64,000 nt of DNA from RGIG3002 sp964449325 (GTDB taxonomy: Bacteria > Bacillota > Clostridia > Lachnospirales > Lachnospiraceae): the NCBI GenBank assembly GCA_964449325.1, contig CAYUYJ010000002.1:62001-126000 (forward strand), given 5' to 3'. Position 1 is the stretch's first letter. The number at the start of each line of letters is the position of its first letter. A model generated the notes under the pieces. It had not been told where the DNA came from. It worked only from the letters and a program-made list of their open reading frames with translations, and did not search any database. The translations under genes and the position numbers were made by a program. Positions 56,357-62,899 of this stretch are shown here, piece after piece.

Positions 56357-57784
56357 ATGTCAGAACAGGTTAAAAAACCGATAAAAATTACGGAAACGAT
56401 TTTGCGTGATGCTCACCAGTCCTTAATCGCAACCAGAATGCCTACCGAACTGATGCTTCCGATTGCCGGTAAAATGGATAAAGTCGGTTATCATTCCGTA
56501 GAGTGTTGGGGTGGTGCTACATTCGATGCATCCCTTCGTTTCTTAAAGGAAGATCCGTGGGAAAGACTCAGAAAATTAAGAGATGAGTTTAAAAATACAA
56601 AATTACAGATGTTATTCAGAGGTCAGAATATTTTAGGTTACAGACCGTATGCAGATGATGTGGTAGATTACTTCGTACAGAAATCCGTTGCAAACGGTAT
56701 TGATATCATTCGTATTTTTGACTGTCTTAATGATTTGCGTAACTTACAGGAAGCAGTTAATGCGACAAACAAAGTAAAACAGCAGGAAGGCAGAGGTCAT
56801 GCACAGGTAGCTCTTTCCTATACACTGGGTGATGCCTATACTTTGGATTACTGGACAGATATGGCAAAGAAAATCGAAGAAATGGGAGCTGATTCCATTT
56901 GTATCAAGGATATGGCAGGTCTTCTTGTTCCTTATAAGGCAACCGAACTGATTACTGCTATGAAGAGTGTTACCAAGCTTCCGATTCAGCTTCATACACA
57001 TTATACTTCCGGTGTAGCAAGTATGACATATTTGAAAGCAGTAGAAGCAGGTGTTGACGTTATTGACTGTGCAATGTCTCCGTTTGCAATGGGTACTTCA
57101 CAGCCGGCAACAGAGGTTATGGTTGAAACCTTCAAAGGAACCGAGTACGATACCGGTTATGACCAGAACTTACTTGCAGAAATTGCAGATTATTTCCGTC
57201 CTTACCGAGATGAGTGTCTTGCTAACGGACTTCTCAATCCGAAGGTTATGGGTGTTGATATTAAGACTCTTCTTTATCAGGTACCGGGTGGAATGTTATC
57301 CAACATGGTTAGCCAGTTGAAGGAACAGAATGCGGAAGATAAATATTATGATGTATTGAAAGAAATTCCTGCAGTGCGTAAAGACTTAGGTGAACCGCCG
57401 CTTGTAACACCTTCTTCCCAGATTGTTGGTACACAGGCTGTATTCAACGTTCTTATGGGCGAACGTTATAAGATGGCTACAAAGGAAACAAAAGCAGTAC
57501 TTCGCGGTGAATATGGTCAGACCGTAAAACCGATGAACCAGGAAGTTATTGACAAAGTTATTCCGGGTGAAGAACGTATTACCTGTCGTCCGGCAGACCT
57601 TCTTGAAAACGAACTTGATAAGATTGAGTCTGAAATGAAGGAATGGAAACAGCAGGACGAGGACGTTCTGTCCTATGCTTTATTCCCGCAGGTTGCTACA
57701 GACTTCTTCAAATATCGTCAGGCACAGCAGGATAAGGTTGATATGACTCAGGCAGATACGAAGAATGGGGCATATCCGGTTTAA
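56357..57784 (+). CDS. oadA: Oxaloacetate decarboxylase alpha/pyruvate carboxyltransferase (5S type)
   Basis: The 475-residue protein is a TIM-barrel carboxyltransferase of the OadA/5S type. It has ETILRDAHQSLIATRM, FRGQNILGYRPYADD, IRIFDCLNDLRN and the metal-ligand segment LHTHYTSGVASM. It lacks the C-terminal biotin domain of many OadA proteins, which matches the separate carrier encoded at 54765. Its substrate is oxaloacetate/pyruvate by family. The gene is followed by a strong terminator. Confidence 0.9.
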   Translation: MSEQVKKPIKITETILRDAHQSLIATRMPTELMLPIAGKMDKVGYHSVECWGGATFDASLRFLKEDPWERLRKLRDEFKNTKLQMLFRGQNILGYRPYADDVVDYFVQKSVANGIDIIRIFDCLNDLRNLQEAVNATNKVKQQEGRGHAQVALSYTLGDAYTLDYWTDMAKKIEEMGADSICIKDMAGLLVPYKATELITAMKSVTKLPIQLHTHYTSGVASMTYLKAVEAGVDVIDCAMSPFAMGTSQPATEVMVETFKGTEYDTGYDQNLLAEIADYFRPYRDECLANGLLNPKVMGVDIKTLLYQVPGGMLSNMVSQLKEQNAEDKYYDVLKEIPAVRKDLGEPPLVTPSSQIVGTQAVFNVLMGERYKMATKETKAVLRGEYGQTVKPMNQEVIDKVIPGEERITCRPADLLENELDKIESEMKEWKQQDEDVLSYALFPQVATDFFKYRQAQQDKVDMTQADTKNGAYPV

Positions 57785-57824
57785 AGAGTGCTTTGGGAAA
57801 GTTGATATTTTAAATAAGAAAAGA

Positions 57825-57866
57825 AAACAATACATGAGAGGGAAACAATCATGTATTGTTTTTTTG
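57825..57866 (+). terminator. Terminator of the carboxyltransferase cluster
   Basis: Arms aaacaatacatga and tcatgtattgttt (13 bp) surround an 11-base loop and run into TTTTT. Confidence 0.92.
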
Positions 57867-57881
57867 TTATAACAACGAGGA

Positions 57882-57914
57882 AAATGTTCATCATGCTTGC
57901 ATGGATGAACATTT
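57882..57914. repeat. Intergenic palindromic hairpin
   Basis: Arms aaatgttcatc and gatgaacattt are perfect, and the inside continues pairing as atgc/gcat with one bulged base. There is no T run, so it is not a terminator. It lies between oadA and the inversion module. It may be a small mobile palindrome or RNA element. Confidence 0.6.
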
Positions 57915-57927
57915 GACGACTGCAAAT

Positions 57928-57962
57928 CAGAGACAAGATTCGCGAAGCGTATCTTGTCTCTG
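57928..57962. repeat. Second intergenic palindromic hairpin
   Basis: Perfect 12-bp arms cagagacaagat and atcttgtctctg enclose an 11-base loop in which cgc and gcg can pair further. No T run follows. Different in sequence from the hairpin at 57882. Confidence 0.6.
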
Positions 57963-57994
57963 TGTATAAAACGAAATAAAAAAGAAAAAAATAG

Positions 57995-58027
57995 GGATGC
58001 AACATTCTGTTTCATAATGTTGCATCC
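57995..58027 (+). repeat. Left inverted repeat of the putative invertible segment
   Basis: A palindromic element with 12-bp arms ggatgcaacatt and aatgttgcatcc and a 9-base centre ctgtttcat. Positions 57997-58025 match the reverse complement of 58952-58980 at 25 of 29 bases, including all 10 bases of the inner arm and the asymmetric core tgtttca. Two inverted arms around a short asymmetric spacer is the layout of a tyrosine recombinase crossover site. Confidence 0.75.
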
Positions 58028-58045
58028 TTTCTTGTTACATTATCT

Positions 58046-58072
58046 ATTTCGGCATGAAATGGAAAAACTTTA
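58046..58072 (-). promoter_or_regulatory. Sigma-28 promoter inside the invertible segment, facing out of it
   Basis: On the minus strand TAAAGTTT (58072-58065), an 11-base spacer and GCCGAAAT (58053-58046) match the flagellar sigma consensus TAAAGTTT-N11-GCCGATAA in spacing and in all but two bases. It starts 19 bases inside the left repeat and reads towards it. Nothing lies downstream on that strand. Confidence 0.75.
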
Positions 58073-58239
58073 TAGCTTTTCTGAAAAAAATCAAAAAATT
58101 AGAAGAAAAAAGACTATAAATCAGTTTGCAGAGAACGACAAAGAAGCCTCCGTTTCCTTTCTGAAAAAGAATTTGCAGGCTTAATAATAATGACAAAATT
58201 ATTCGTGCATTTAACGGTTGGTTAATTGCAATTTTGAAG

Positions 58240-58267
58240 AAGCAGATATATAGTATCCGCTTTTTTA
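58240..58267 (+). terminator. Terminator inside the invertible segment
   Basis: Arms aagcagata and tatccgctt (one G-T pair) with a five-base loop, then TTTTTATTT, read on the plus strand. It stops rightward transcripts before they run antisense into the recombinase gene. Confidence 0.7.
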
Positions 58268-58270
58268 TTT

Positions 58271-58858
58271 CTAAAGCTTTATTTTGGAAAAAACTTCGTC
58301 CTTATCATCTTGTTCAATACATAAATAGCGCATGGTAATCCTATAGGAAGAATGGTTGTAGATAGTCATAAGCAATGCGGGCTGTATGCCCTGTTTCCAC
58401 GCATGATAGCCAAAAGTTTTTCTAAGAGAGTGACAGCTGATATGGTCGGACAGTCCAACACTTTCCGCGGCATGGCGGATAATCCGGTATGCCTGATAGC
58501 GGGAAAGCGGAGCATTTTCCCTATACGGGCTGGGGAACAGATAGGGATTTTGTGGTTGGATTTTTTTTGATTTGTGCATTTGCATATAATATGCCCTTAA
58601 TGTATTTCTTGTTTCTGCATTTAAGAGAATTCGATTTTCTTTTCCGGTTTTTTGTTCTTTGATAATCAGATGTTTCTTTACCTGTTTTCCATCAAAGACC
58701 TTATCCCAAGTTAAGTGTAAGATATCGTTAATGCGAAGAGCGGTATTCAGTCCGACAATAATCATTGTGTAATTTCGGATATTTCCATTTTCAGTTCTGT
58801 AATACTTTTTAAATGCCTGAAGCATATTCTTGTTACGAATCGGTTGTGTTGTACTCAT
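58271..58858 (-). CDS. Small tyrosine recombinase (FimB/XerC-like), probable DNA invertase
   Basis: The 195-residue protein is a near-minimal catalytic domain of the phage integrase family. All active-site residues can be seen: Arg42 in NTALRINDIL, Lys73 in KTGKENRILL, His143 and Arg146 in SCHSLRKTFG, His169 in IYNHSSYR and nucleophile Tyr178 in TMRYLCIEQ. A size of about 200 residues without an arm-binding domain is typical of FimB/FimE-type invertases. The ATG at 58858 has aaggaaa upstream; the longer frame to 58960 enters the right inverted repeat. It lies between the two inverted repeats, which are its most likely substrates. Confidence 0.85.
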   Translation of the reverse strand: MSTTQPIRNKNMLQAFKKYYRTENGNIRNYTMIIVGLNTALRINDILHLTWDKVFDGKQVKKHLIIKEQKTGKENRILLNAETRNTLRAYYMQMHKSKKIQPQNPYLFPSPYRENAPLSRYQAYRIIRHAAESVGLSDHISCHSLRKTFGYHAWKQGIQPALLMTIYNHSSYRITMRYLCIEQDDKDEVFSKIKL

Positions 58859-58951
58859 ATTATTTTCCTTTCCATGAAATGATAGAGCCTTTTGGGCACA
58901 GGCTGCTCCTTCAGCCATTCTCAAAGAAAGAATATCGAATCCGAAGCAGCC

Positions 58952-58980
58952 ATGCAACATTTTGAAACAAAGTGTTGTAT
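58952..58980 (-). repeat. Right inverted repeat of the putative invertible segment
   Basis: Inverted copy of the 57997-58025 site: atgcaacat arm, ttgaaaca core, tgttgtat arm. The inner 10 bases and the core are identical to the left site; the outer arm has diverged. It ends 58 bases before the csrA start. Confidence 0.75.
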
Positions 58981-59038
58981 TTCCTCAAACAAAAAAAGAT
59001 GCAGGGAAGCAGGAAAAAGCTTTCAGGAAGGAGCAGCG

Positions 59039-59311
59039 ATGTTAAGACTTACAGTCAGTACAGAAGAATATCTGATGATTGGTGACAATGTAAAAATTGT
59101 ATTTTTGGGCGGAAGCAGAAATCATCTTCGTGTCATGATTGATGCGCCGAAGGAAGTGAATGTGGTGAGAAGCCGTGTCATTGAAAACAGTATTACGGAT
59201 GAGAAAGTAAAAGCCACACTTCCGAAGTATCATGCCGAACCGGAACTTCCGGAGAAGTACCGGAAGAATAAACACATCATTGTGGCAGAGGGAAAGAAAA
59301 CCGCAAGGTAA
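59039..59311 (+). CDS. csrA: Carbon storage regulator / translational regulator CsrA
   Basis: CsrA is a dimeric RNA-binding protein that blocks translation of flagellin by covering the ribosome-binding site. The product of 90 residues starts MLRLTVSTEEYLMIGDNVKI and has IDAPKEVNVVRSRVIE, matching beta strands 1-5 of the family. It has a longer basic C-terminal tail than usual. A strong ggaaggag site precedes the ATG. It lies between the inversion module and the flagellin gene. The fliW antagonist is not in this window. Confidence 0.88.
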   Translation: MLRLTVSTEEYLMIGDNVKIVFLGGSRNHLRVMIDAPKEVNVVRSRVIENSITDEKVKATLPKYHAEPELPEKYRKNKHIIVAEGKKTAR

Positions 59312-59386
59312 TAAGCAGAAAACAAAAAAGTCCTTGAGGGCGCGCTAAAAGGGCAGAGTGTTTTTTGATTATTATAGAAAACTAAA

Positions 59387-59413
59387 TAAGGAAAGTAGTT
59401 CTTTTGCCGAAAG
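59387..59413 (+). promoter_or_regulatory. Sigma-28-like promoter of flagellin
   Basis: TAAGGAAA (59387-59394), an 11-base spacer and GCCGAAAG (59406-59413) fit the flagellar sigma pattern; the -10 shares GCCGAAA with the promoter at 58046. The -35 is weak (four of eight). Expected leader is about 90 bases. Confidence 0.55.
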
Positions 59414-59444
59414 AGAATATTACTTTACGGCAGGGAAATACAGC

Positions 59445-59464
59445 CGGGCAAACGGATTTGCCCG
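59445..59464 (+). promoter_or_regulatory. Upstream CsrA-type hairpin in the flagellin leader
   Basis: A perfect 8-bp stem (cgggcaaa and tttgcccg) displays the tetraloop cgga, with GGA at 59454-59456, the key triplet for CsrA. It is 45 bases upstream of the second GGA. Confidence 0.6.
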
Positions 59465-59492
59465 AAAAGAAACAAAACGGCAGTAGGCCGAA

Positions 59493-59510
59493 ATACAAGG
59501 AGGTACTTGT
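59493..59510 (+). promoter_or_regulatory. CsrA-type hairpin covering the flagellin ribosome-binding site
   Basis: The sequence at 59493-59504 matches the CsrA consensus RUACARGGAUGU at 11 of 12 positions. A 5-bp stem acaag/cttgt presents the Shine-Dalgarno GGAGG across the stem top and loop. Bound CsrA would block ribosome access. Confidence 0.7.
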
Positions 59511-59511
59511 T

Positions 59512-61494
59512 ATGGTAGTACAACACAATTTAACAGCAATGAACTCTAACAGAATGTTAGGACTTACAACAAAAGCTCAGGCTAAGTCAACAGAAAAGTT
59601 ATCCAGTGGTTACAAAATCAACCGAGCAGCAGATGATGCAGCAGGACTTTCTATTTCTGAAAAAATGAGAAAACAGATTCGTGGACTTACACAGGCTTCT
59701 GCAAATGCACAGGATGGTATCAGTGCAGTGCAGACAGCAGAAGGTGCTTTAACAGAAGTTCATGATATGTTACAGAGAATGAACGAACTGGCAGTTAAGG
59801 CATCAAACGGTACAATGTCTGAATCGGACAGAACGGCAGTTCAGAACGAAATTGATCAGCTTGTAACGGAAATTGACCGTGTCGCAGAGACAACTAAATT
59901 CAATGAGATTTATCTGTTGAAAGGAAATGCAGAAGGAACTGTTTCTGATGCAAAGGTAAATGCGCATGATGCAGGTATTGCCGGCAAATTAGTTGATAAT
60001 GGAAATACAGCTACTTTTACAGTAGACAGTAAGTTAGAAGATGGCGATAAAATTACAATTGCCGGTAAAGAGTATAAAATCGGTTCCGGTGCAGCAGAGA
60101 AAAAGGTTGATGATTATGTAATTTCCACTGATGCAACAGATACCGCAGCAGGAAAACTTGGTGCTGAGACAGTAGGGGTAGGCGACAGCTTTACCAATGC
60201 AGAAACAGGAAAGACTTATACCATTGTTAATAAAGCTGCAAATGCTCAGGCATTGTTTGTTGTAGAGAAAAGTGCTTTTACCATTACACACAGTGATGGA
60301 AGTACAGAATCTTACAATGTAAGTGCTACTGCAGGAGCAGGAGTGTTAAACGCTGCAGATGCATTGGACGTTGTTAAACAGGCTTTGGCAGCAGGAGAAA
60401 AAGTTACACTTACCAAGGATGCAGCAGGTAAGGATTGTGACATTGAAGTAGTAGAAGCATTAGAGAATACCGGTCTGAATGCAGAGATAAGTATCACAGA
60501 TACGAACCTGACTGCTACTCCAAACGTAAAAACATTAACAGATGCTGTTAAGGCTATAGATACCGGAGCACTTCCGACTGCCGGAGATACTGTTACTATC
60601 GGTGGAAAGACGAAGACTCTTACAGGAGCAGCTCCTATCGCAGCTTCTGATATCGAAGACGTAGTGAATGCCCTCAGCGAAGGCGATGAGGTAATGATTA
60701 CCAGAGATGGTGTAAGTAATACATTTAAGGTAGGAGACACTACAGATGCAGTTAAGAACACTTATACAGTTGCAGATATTCTGAGCAATATTAAGGATGG
60801 CGATTCTGTTCAGATTGGTATTGCAGCAGCTCATACAACTGCAACAGCTCTTGCAGCAGCTAAAGGTATCACAACTGACACAACAGCCGCTGGCGCAACA
60901 GCAAATACTGTAGTAGGCGATGCAGCTTCTACGGAAGGTGATGTTATTTCCAAGGCTAAAGCTCTGGAAATGATTGGAGAAGAGTTAGCTAAGGCTTCTT
61001 CCATTGGAACAGATACCGCAGCTACAGTTAAGAATAATAATGATGGTACATTTGAAATCACAAAAGGTTCTGTTGAAGTAAAAGATTCTCTTGCATTTAA
61101 CCTTCACGTAGGTGCAGATGCTGATATGACAAACAAGATTACTGTTGATATCAGCTCCATGAGTGCAGCCGGACTTGGTATTAAAGGAATTAACATTTCA
61201 GATACAACAGGTACAGCAGGCACATATGCAGTAGATGCTATTGCTGATGCAGTTGCAAAGGTTTCTGCACAGAGATCTGCACTTGGTGCTGTCCAGAACA
61301 GATTAGAGCATACTATCAATAACTTGGATAACGTTGTTGAAAATACCACTTCTGCAGAAAGCCAGATCCGTGATACAGATATGGCAACAGAGATGGTTAG
61401 ATATTCTAACAACAACATTCTTGCACAGGCAGGTCAGGCTATGCTTGCACAGGCTAACCAGTCTAATCAGGGAGTATTATCCTTACTTGGCTAA
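59512..61494 (+). CDS. fliC: Flagellin, long central-domain type
   Basis: The 660-residue filament protein has conserved D0/D1 ends. The N-terminal part (MVVQHNLTAMNSNRMLG to about residue 170) contains LQRMNELAVKASNG and IDRVAETTKFNEIY. The C-terminal part (from ALGAVQNRLEHTINNLDN) ends MLAQANQSNQGVLSLLG. The middle, about 175-570, is Ala/Thr/Asp-rich and has no similarity to the ends; it makes the protein much longer than a 270-residue Hag. The real start is ATG 59512 with aaggaggt; the open frame from 59404 is leader. CsrA and sigma-28 control is supported by the leader elements. Confidence 0.97.
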   Translation: MVVQHNLTAMNSNRMLGLTTKAQAKSTEKLSSGYKINRAADDAAGLSISEKMRKQIRGLTQASANAQDGISAVQTAEGALTEVHDMLQRMNELAVKASNGTMSESDRTAVQNEIDQLVTEIDRVAETTKFNEIYLLKGNAEGTVSDAKVNAHDAGIAGKLVDNGNTATFTVDSKLEDGDKITIAGKEYKIGSGAAEKKVDDYVISTDATDTAAGKLGAETVGVGDSFTNAETGKTYTIVNKAANAQALFVVEKSAFTITHSDGSTESYNVSATAGAGVLNAADALDVVKQALAAGEKVTLTKDAAGKDCDIEVVEALENTGLNAEISITDTNLTATPNVKTLTDAVKAIDTGALPTAGDTVTIGGKTKTLTGAAPIAASDIEDVVNALSEGDEVMITRDGVSNTFKVGDTTDAVKNTYTVADILSNIKDGDSVQIGIAAAHTTATALAAAKGITTDTTAAGATANTVVGDAASTEGDVISKAKALEMIGEELAKASSIGTDTAATVKNNNDGTFEITKGSVEVKDSLAFNLHVGADADMTNKITVDISSMSAAGLGIKGINISDTTGTAGTYAVDAIADAVAKVSAQRSALGAVQNRLEHTINNLDNVVENTTSAESQIRDTDMATEMVRYSNNNILAQAGQAMLAQANQSNQGVLSLLG

Positions 61495-61511
61495 TATTAG
61501 CATTTATAAAA

Positions 61512-61540
61512 AAGAGCCGCGGTTTTCTGCGGCTCTTACT
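61512..61540 (+). terminator. Flagellin terminator
   Basis: Arms aagagccgc and gcggctctt with an eight-base loop lie 17 bases after the stop, followed by actttat. Confidence 0.88.
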
Positions 61541-61576
61541 TTATGTAATAGGAAAGTGCTCTTATGTAGTGAGAAG

Positions 61577-61608
61577 CTAAGGAGAATTTGCATTGCAAAT
61601 TCTCTTAG
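61577..61608. repeat. Intergenic palindrome after flagellin
   Basis: Arms ctaag(g)agaatttgca and tgcaaattctcttag pair with one bulge around a tiny loop. It resembles in style, not sequence, the hairpins at 57882 and 57928. Confidence 0.6.
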
Positions 61609-61635
61609 AAGTGTCGCTGCAGGATGACACTTTTT
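61609..61635 (+). terminator. Second terminator-like hairpin after flagellin
   Basis: Arms aagtgtc and gacactt with a ten-base loop, then TTTTT. Confidence 0.6.
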
Positions 61636-61660
61636 GGCAAAGGATGTTTAAATCTTTAAA

Positions 61661-62467
61661 TTAAACTCCGGCTTTTTTACGAAAAGATTCCAAGTTTTCC
61701 GCCCGTGCGGAAAGTTTGTTCCAAAGTTCCAGCTTTTCCAAATTCTTCTCGGCTGCAATTTTAGACTTCAATTCTTCTGAAATATCACCTAAGTCTTGTA
61801 GAAAAGATAAAATAGATGTGACTAGTGCAGATTGTTTCCCATGTTCCATACCATATTCAACCCCTTCCTCATATCCTTCTTCCCGTAACATCTTCGCATA
61901 AGCTTCTTCATCAAACTCAGACAAAATAGAATTCATAATCAGTAACCTTTCTTTCTCTAAAATATCCTTCAGAATATTTTTTTTTATACATTCTTCAATC
62001 GCAAGTCGTGCTGCCTCTTCTCTATTGTGGGTAGCAGACAAATGTTTTCGGATTGCATCAACAAAATAAGCATATTCATTCAATTTCTTACATTTTTGCA
62101 TAAGTTCTTTATTCTGTCCATAGTTAATATTGAGCATGTGAGCTACTACTTCGACATCGCCGCCTTTTACCATCGGCTTGTAAAGGTCGGTCATATACAG
62201 CAGTCCCCGCAGAGGCATGTTCGGATTAAAAGTACTTTGGTGTTCATACAGATTCGGGTAATCGTCCACAATAAAGGAAATATCATTTTTCATATGAAGA
62301 AAAATCACATCTTCATCCGTTTTGATTTCCAAGTCTTCCGGGTTGTCATAGTTTGTTCCGGCAAGAGCATTATAGAGACTTAAAAGTTCTTTTTTTTCTT
62401 TAAAAATCATGCGGAACAGACTGTCCTTGTGTTTTTGGTTTACCGTGACATTTTCAGTTGCATTCAT
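61661..62467 (-). CDS. Rpn-family (PD-(D/E)XK transposase-like) protein with a shortened core
   Basis: The 268-residue protein resembles the Rpn/transposase_31 family abundant in Lachnospiraceae, which are DNA nucleases linked to recombination. The N-terminal HKDSLFRMIF, the LSLYNALAGTNYDNPEDLEI segment and the core strand YEHQSTFNPNMPLRGLLYM are normal. The family then continues with about 40 residues containing a Pro-x-Pro and a Phe-Tyr-Asn-Gly strand that carries a catalytic Lys-like position. Here LYM is followed within about 15 residues by the later element AHMLNINYGQN, so that segment is missing. The C-terminal half is a charged coiled coil. Confidence 0.8.
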   Translation of the reverse strand: MNATENVTVNQKHKDSLFRMIFKEKKELLSLYNALAGTNYDNPEDLEIKTDEDVIFLHMKNDISFIVDDYPNLYEHQSTFNPNMPLRGLLYMTDLYKPMVKGGDVEVVAHMLNINYGQNKELMQKCKKLNEYAYFVDAIRKHLSATHNREEAARLAIEECIKKNILKDILEKERLLIMNSILSEFDEEAYAKMLREEGYEEGVEYGMEHGKQSALVTSILSFLQDLGDISEELKSKIAAEKNLEKLELWNKLSARAENLESFRKKAGV

Positions 62468-62743
62468 AAGCTATCCTCCATAAAAGAAAAAATGATGAAA
62501 ACAGACCGCTTATTTCGTGTGTTCTGAGACAATTTGTCTGTATGACCACAGAGCTGCTTACCTGTCACTTTCGGTCACAAACTTTAATAAATCATAAATA
62601 AAAAACAAAACTTACGCTGAATCTTTGGAAAATAAAAGAAATCGCAAGAAATTTTAGATTTATAATGTTTAGAATGAAAATCAGAATATAAAAATGAAAT
62701 TTTATCGGACACCAAAAAGCTGACTGCTTCAATATTTAGTTAC

Positions 62744-62772
62744 ATTATAGGGCAAAGAACGAAAAAGAGCAA
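62744..62772 (-). promoter_or_regulatory. Possible promoter for the Rpn-family gene
   Basis: On the minus strand TTGCTC and TATAAT are 17 bases apart, leaving a long leader of about 270 bases (62468-62737) in which I see nothing else. Confidence 0.45.
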
Positions 62773-62833
62773 GCAAAAAAGTGTAAGGGAAAATGTTCTG
62801 AAAAATGTCGAATAATTGTGAAAAATCGTACTC

Positions 62834-62862
62834 TTGACAGAGTAGAAAAGAAAATGTACAAT
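62834..62862 (+). promoter_or_regulatory. Promoter of the TetR-family gene
   Basis: TTGACA and TACAAT are separated by exactly 17 bases, 38 bases before the start. Confidence 0.8.
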
Positions 62863-62875
62863 AACGTATGTTATT
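62860..62875. promoter_or_regulatory. Likely TetR operator
   Basis: Perfect inverted arms aataac and gttatt with a four-base centre overlap the -10 box and start site of the promoter, the usual place for autorepression. Confidence 0.55.
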
Positions 62876-62899
62876 AAGACGAAAAGAGGGAAAAAGAAA

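Larger units (their letters stand above)
57995..58980. mobile_element. Putative invertible DNA segment with its own recombinase
   Basis: A ~0.93-kb stretch is bounded by inverted copies of a 29-bp palindromic site and encodes a FimB-like recombinase. Because the cores are in opposite orientation, recombination would invert the segment rather than excise it. A sigma-28-type promoter lies just inside the left end and faces outward. Inversion would bring it to about 100 bases upstream of csrA and flagellin. In the orientation given here it faces the 3' end of oadA, where no minus-strand gene exists. Other than the recombinase, the segment holds a plus-strand terminator at 58240 and A/T-rich sequence in 58073-58239 without a convincing gene. 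Confidence 0.65.

Noticed and set aside
57882..57962. These two palindromes as further recombinase crossover sites
   Set aside because: Neither shares the arm or tgtttca core of the 57997/58952 pair, and neither has an inverted partner in the window.
58059..58184. 41-codon plus-strand frame inside the invertible segment
   Set aside because: Lys/Glu/Ser-rich, no ribosome-binding site, and it overlaps the sigma-28 promoter; not supported as a gene.
58921..58947. Plus-strand sigma-28-like promoter just inside the right repeat
   Set aside because: Spacing is right but only about three of eight -35 bases and a partial -10 match; kept only as a contrast to the strong promoter at 58046.
59404..59511. 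36-codon in-frame extension of flagellin from a TTG
   Set aside because: Flagellin starts at MVVQHNL with its own strong ribosome-binding site; the extension covers the promoter -10, leader hairpins and CsrA-type sites.
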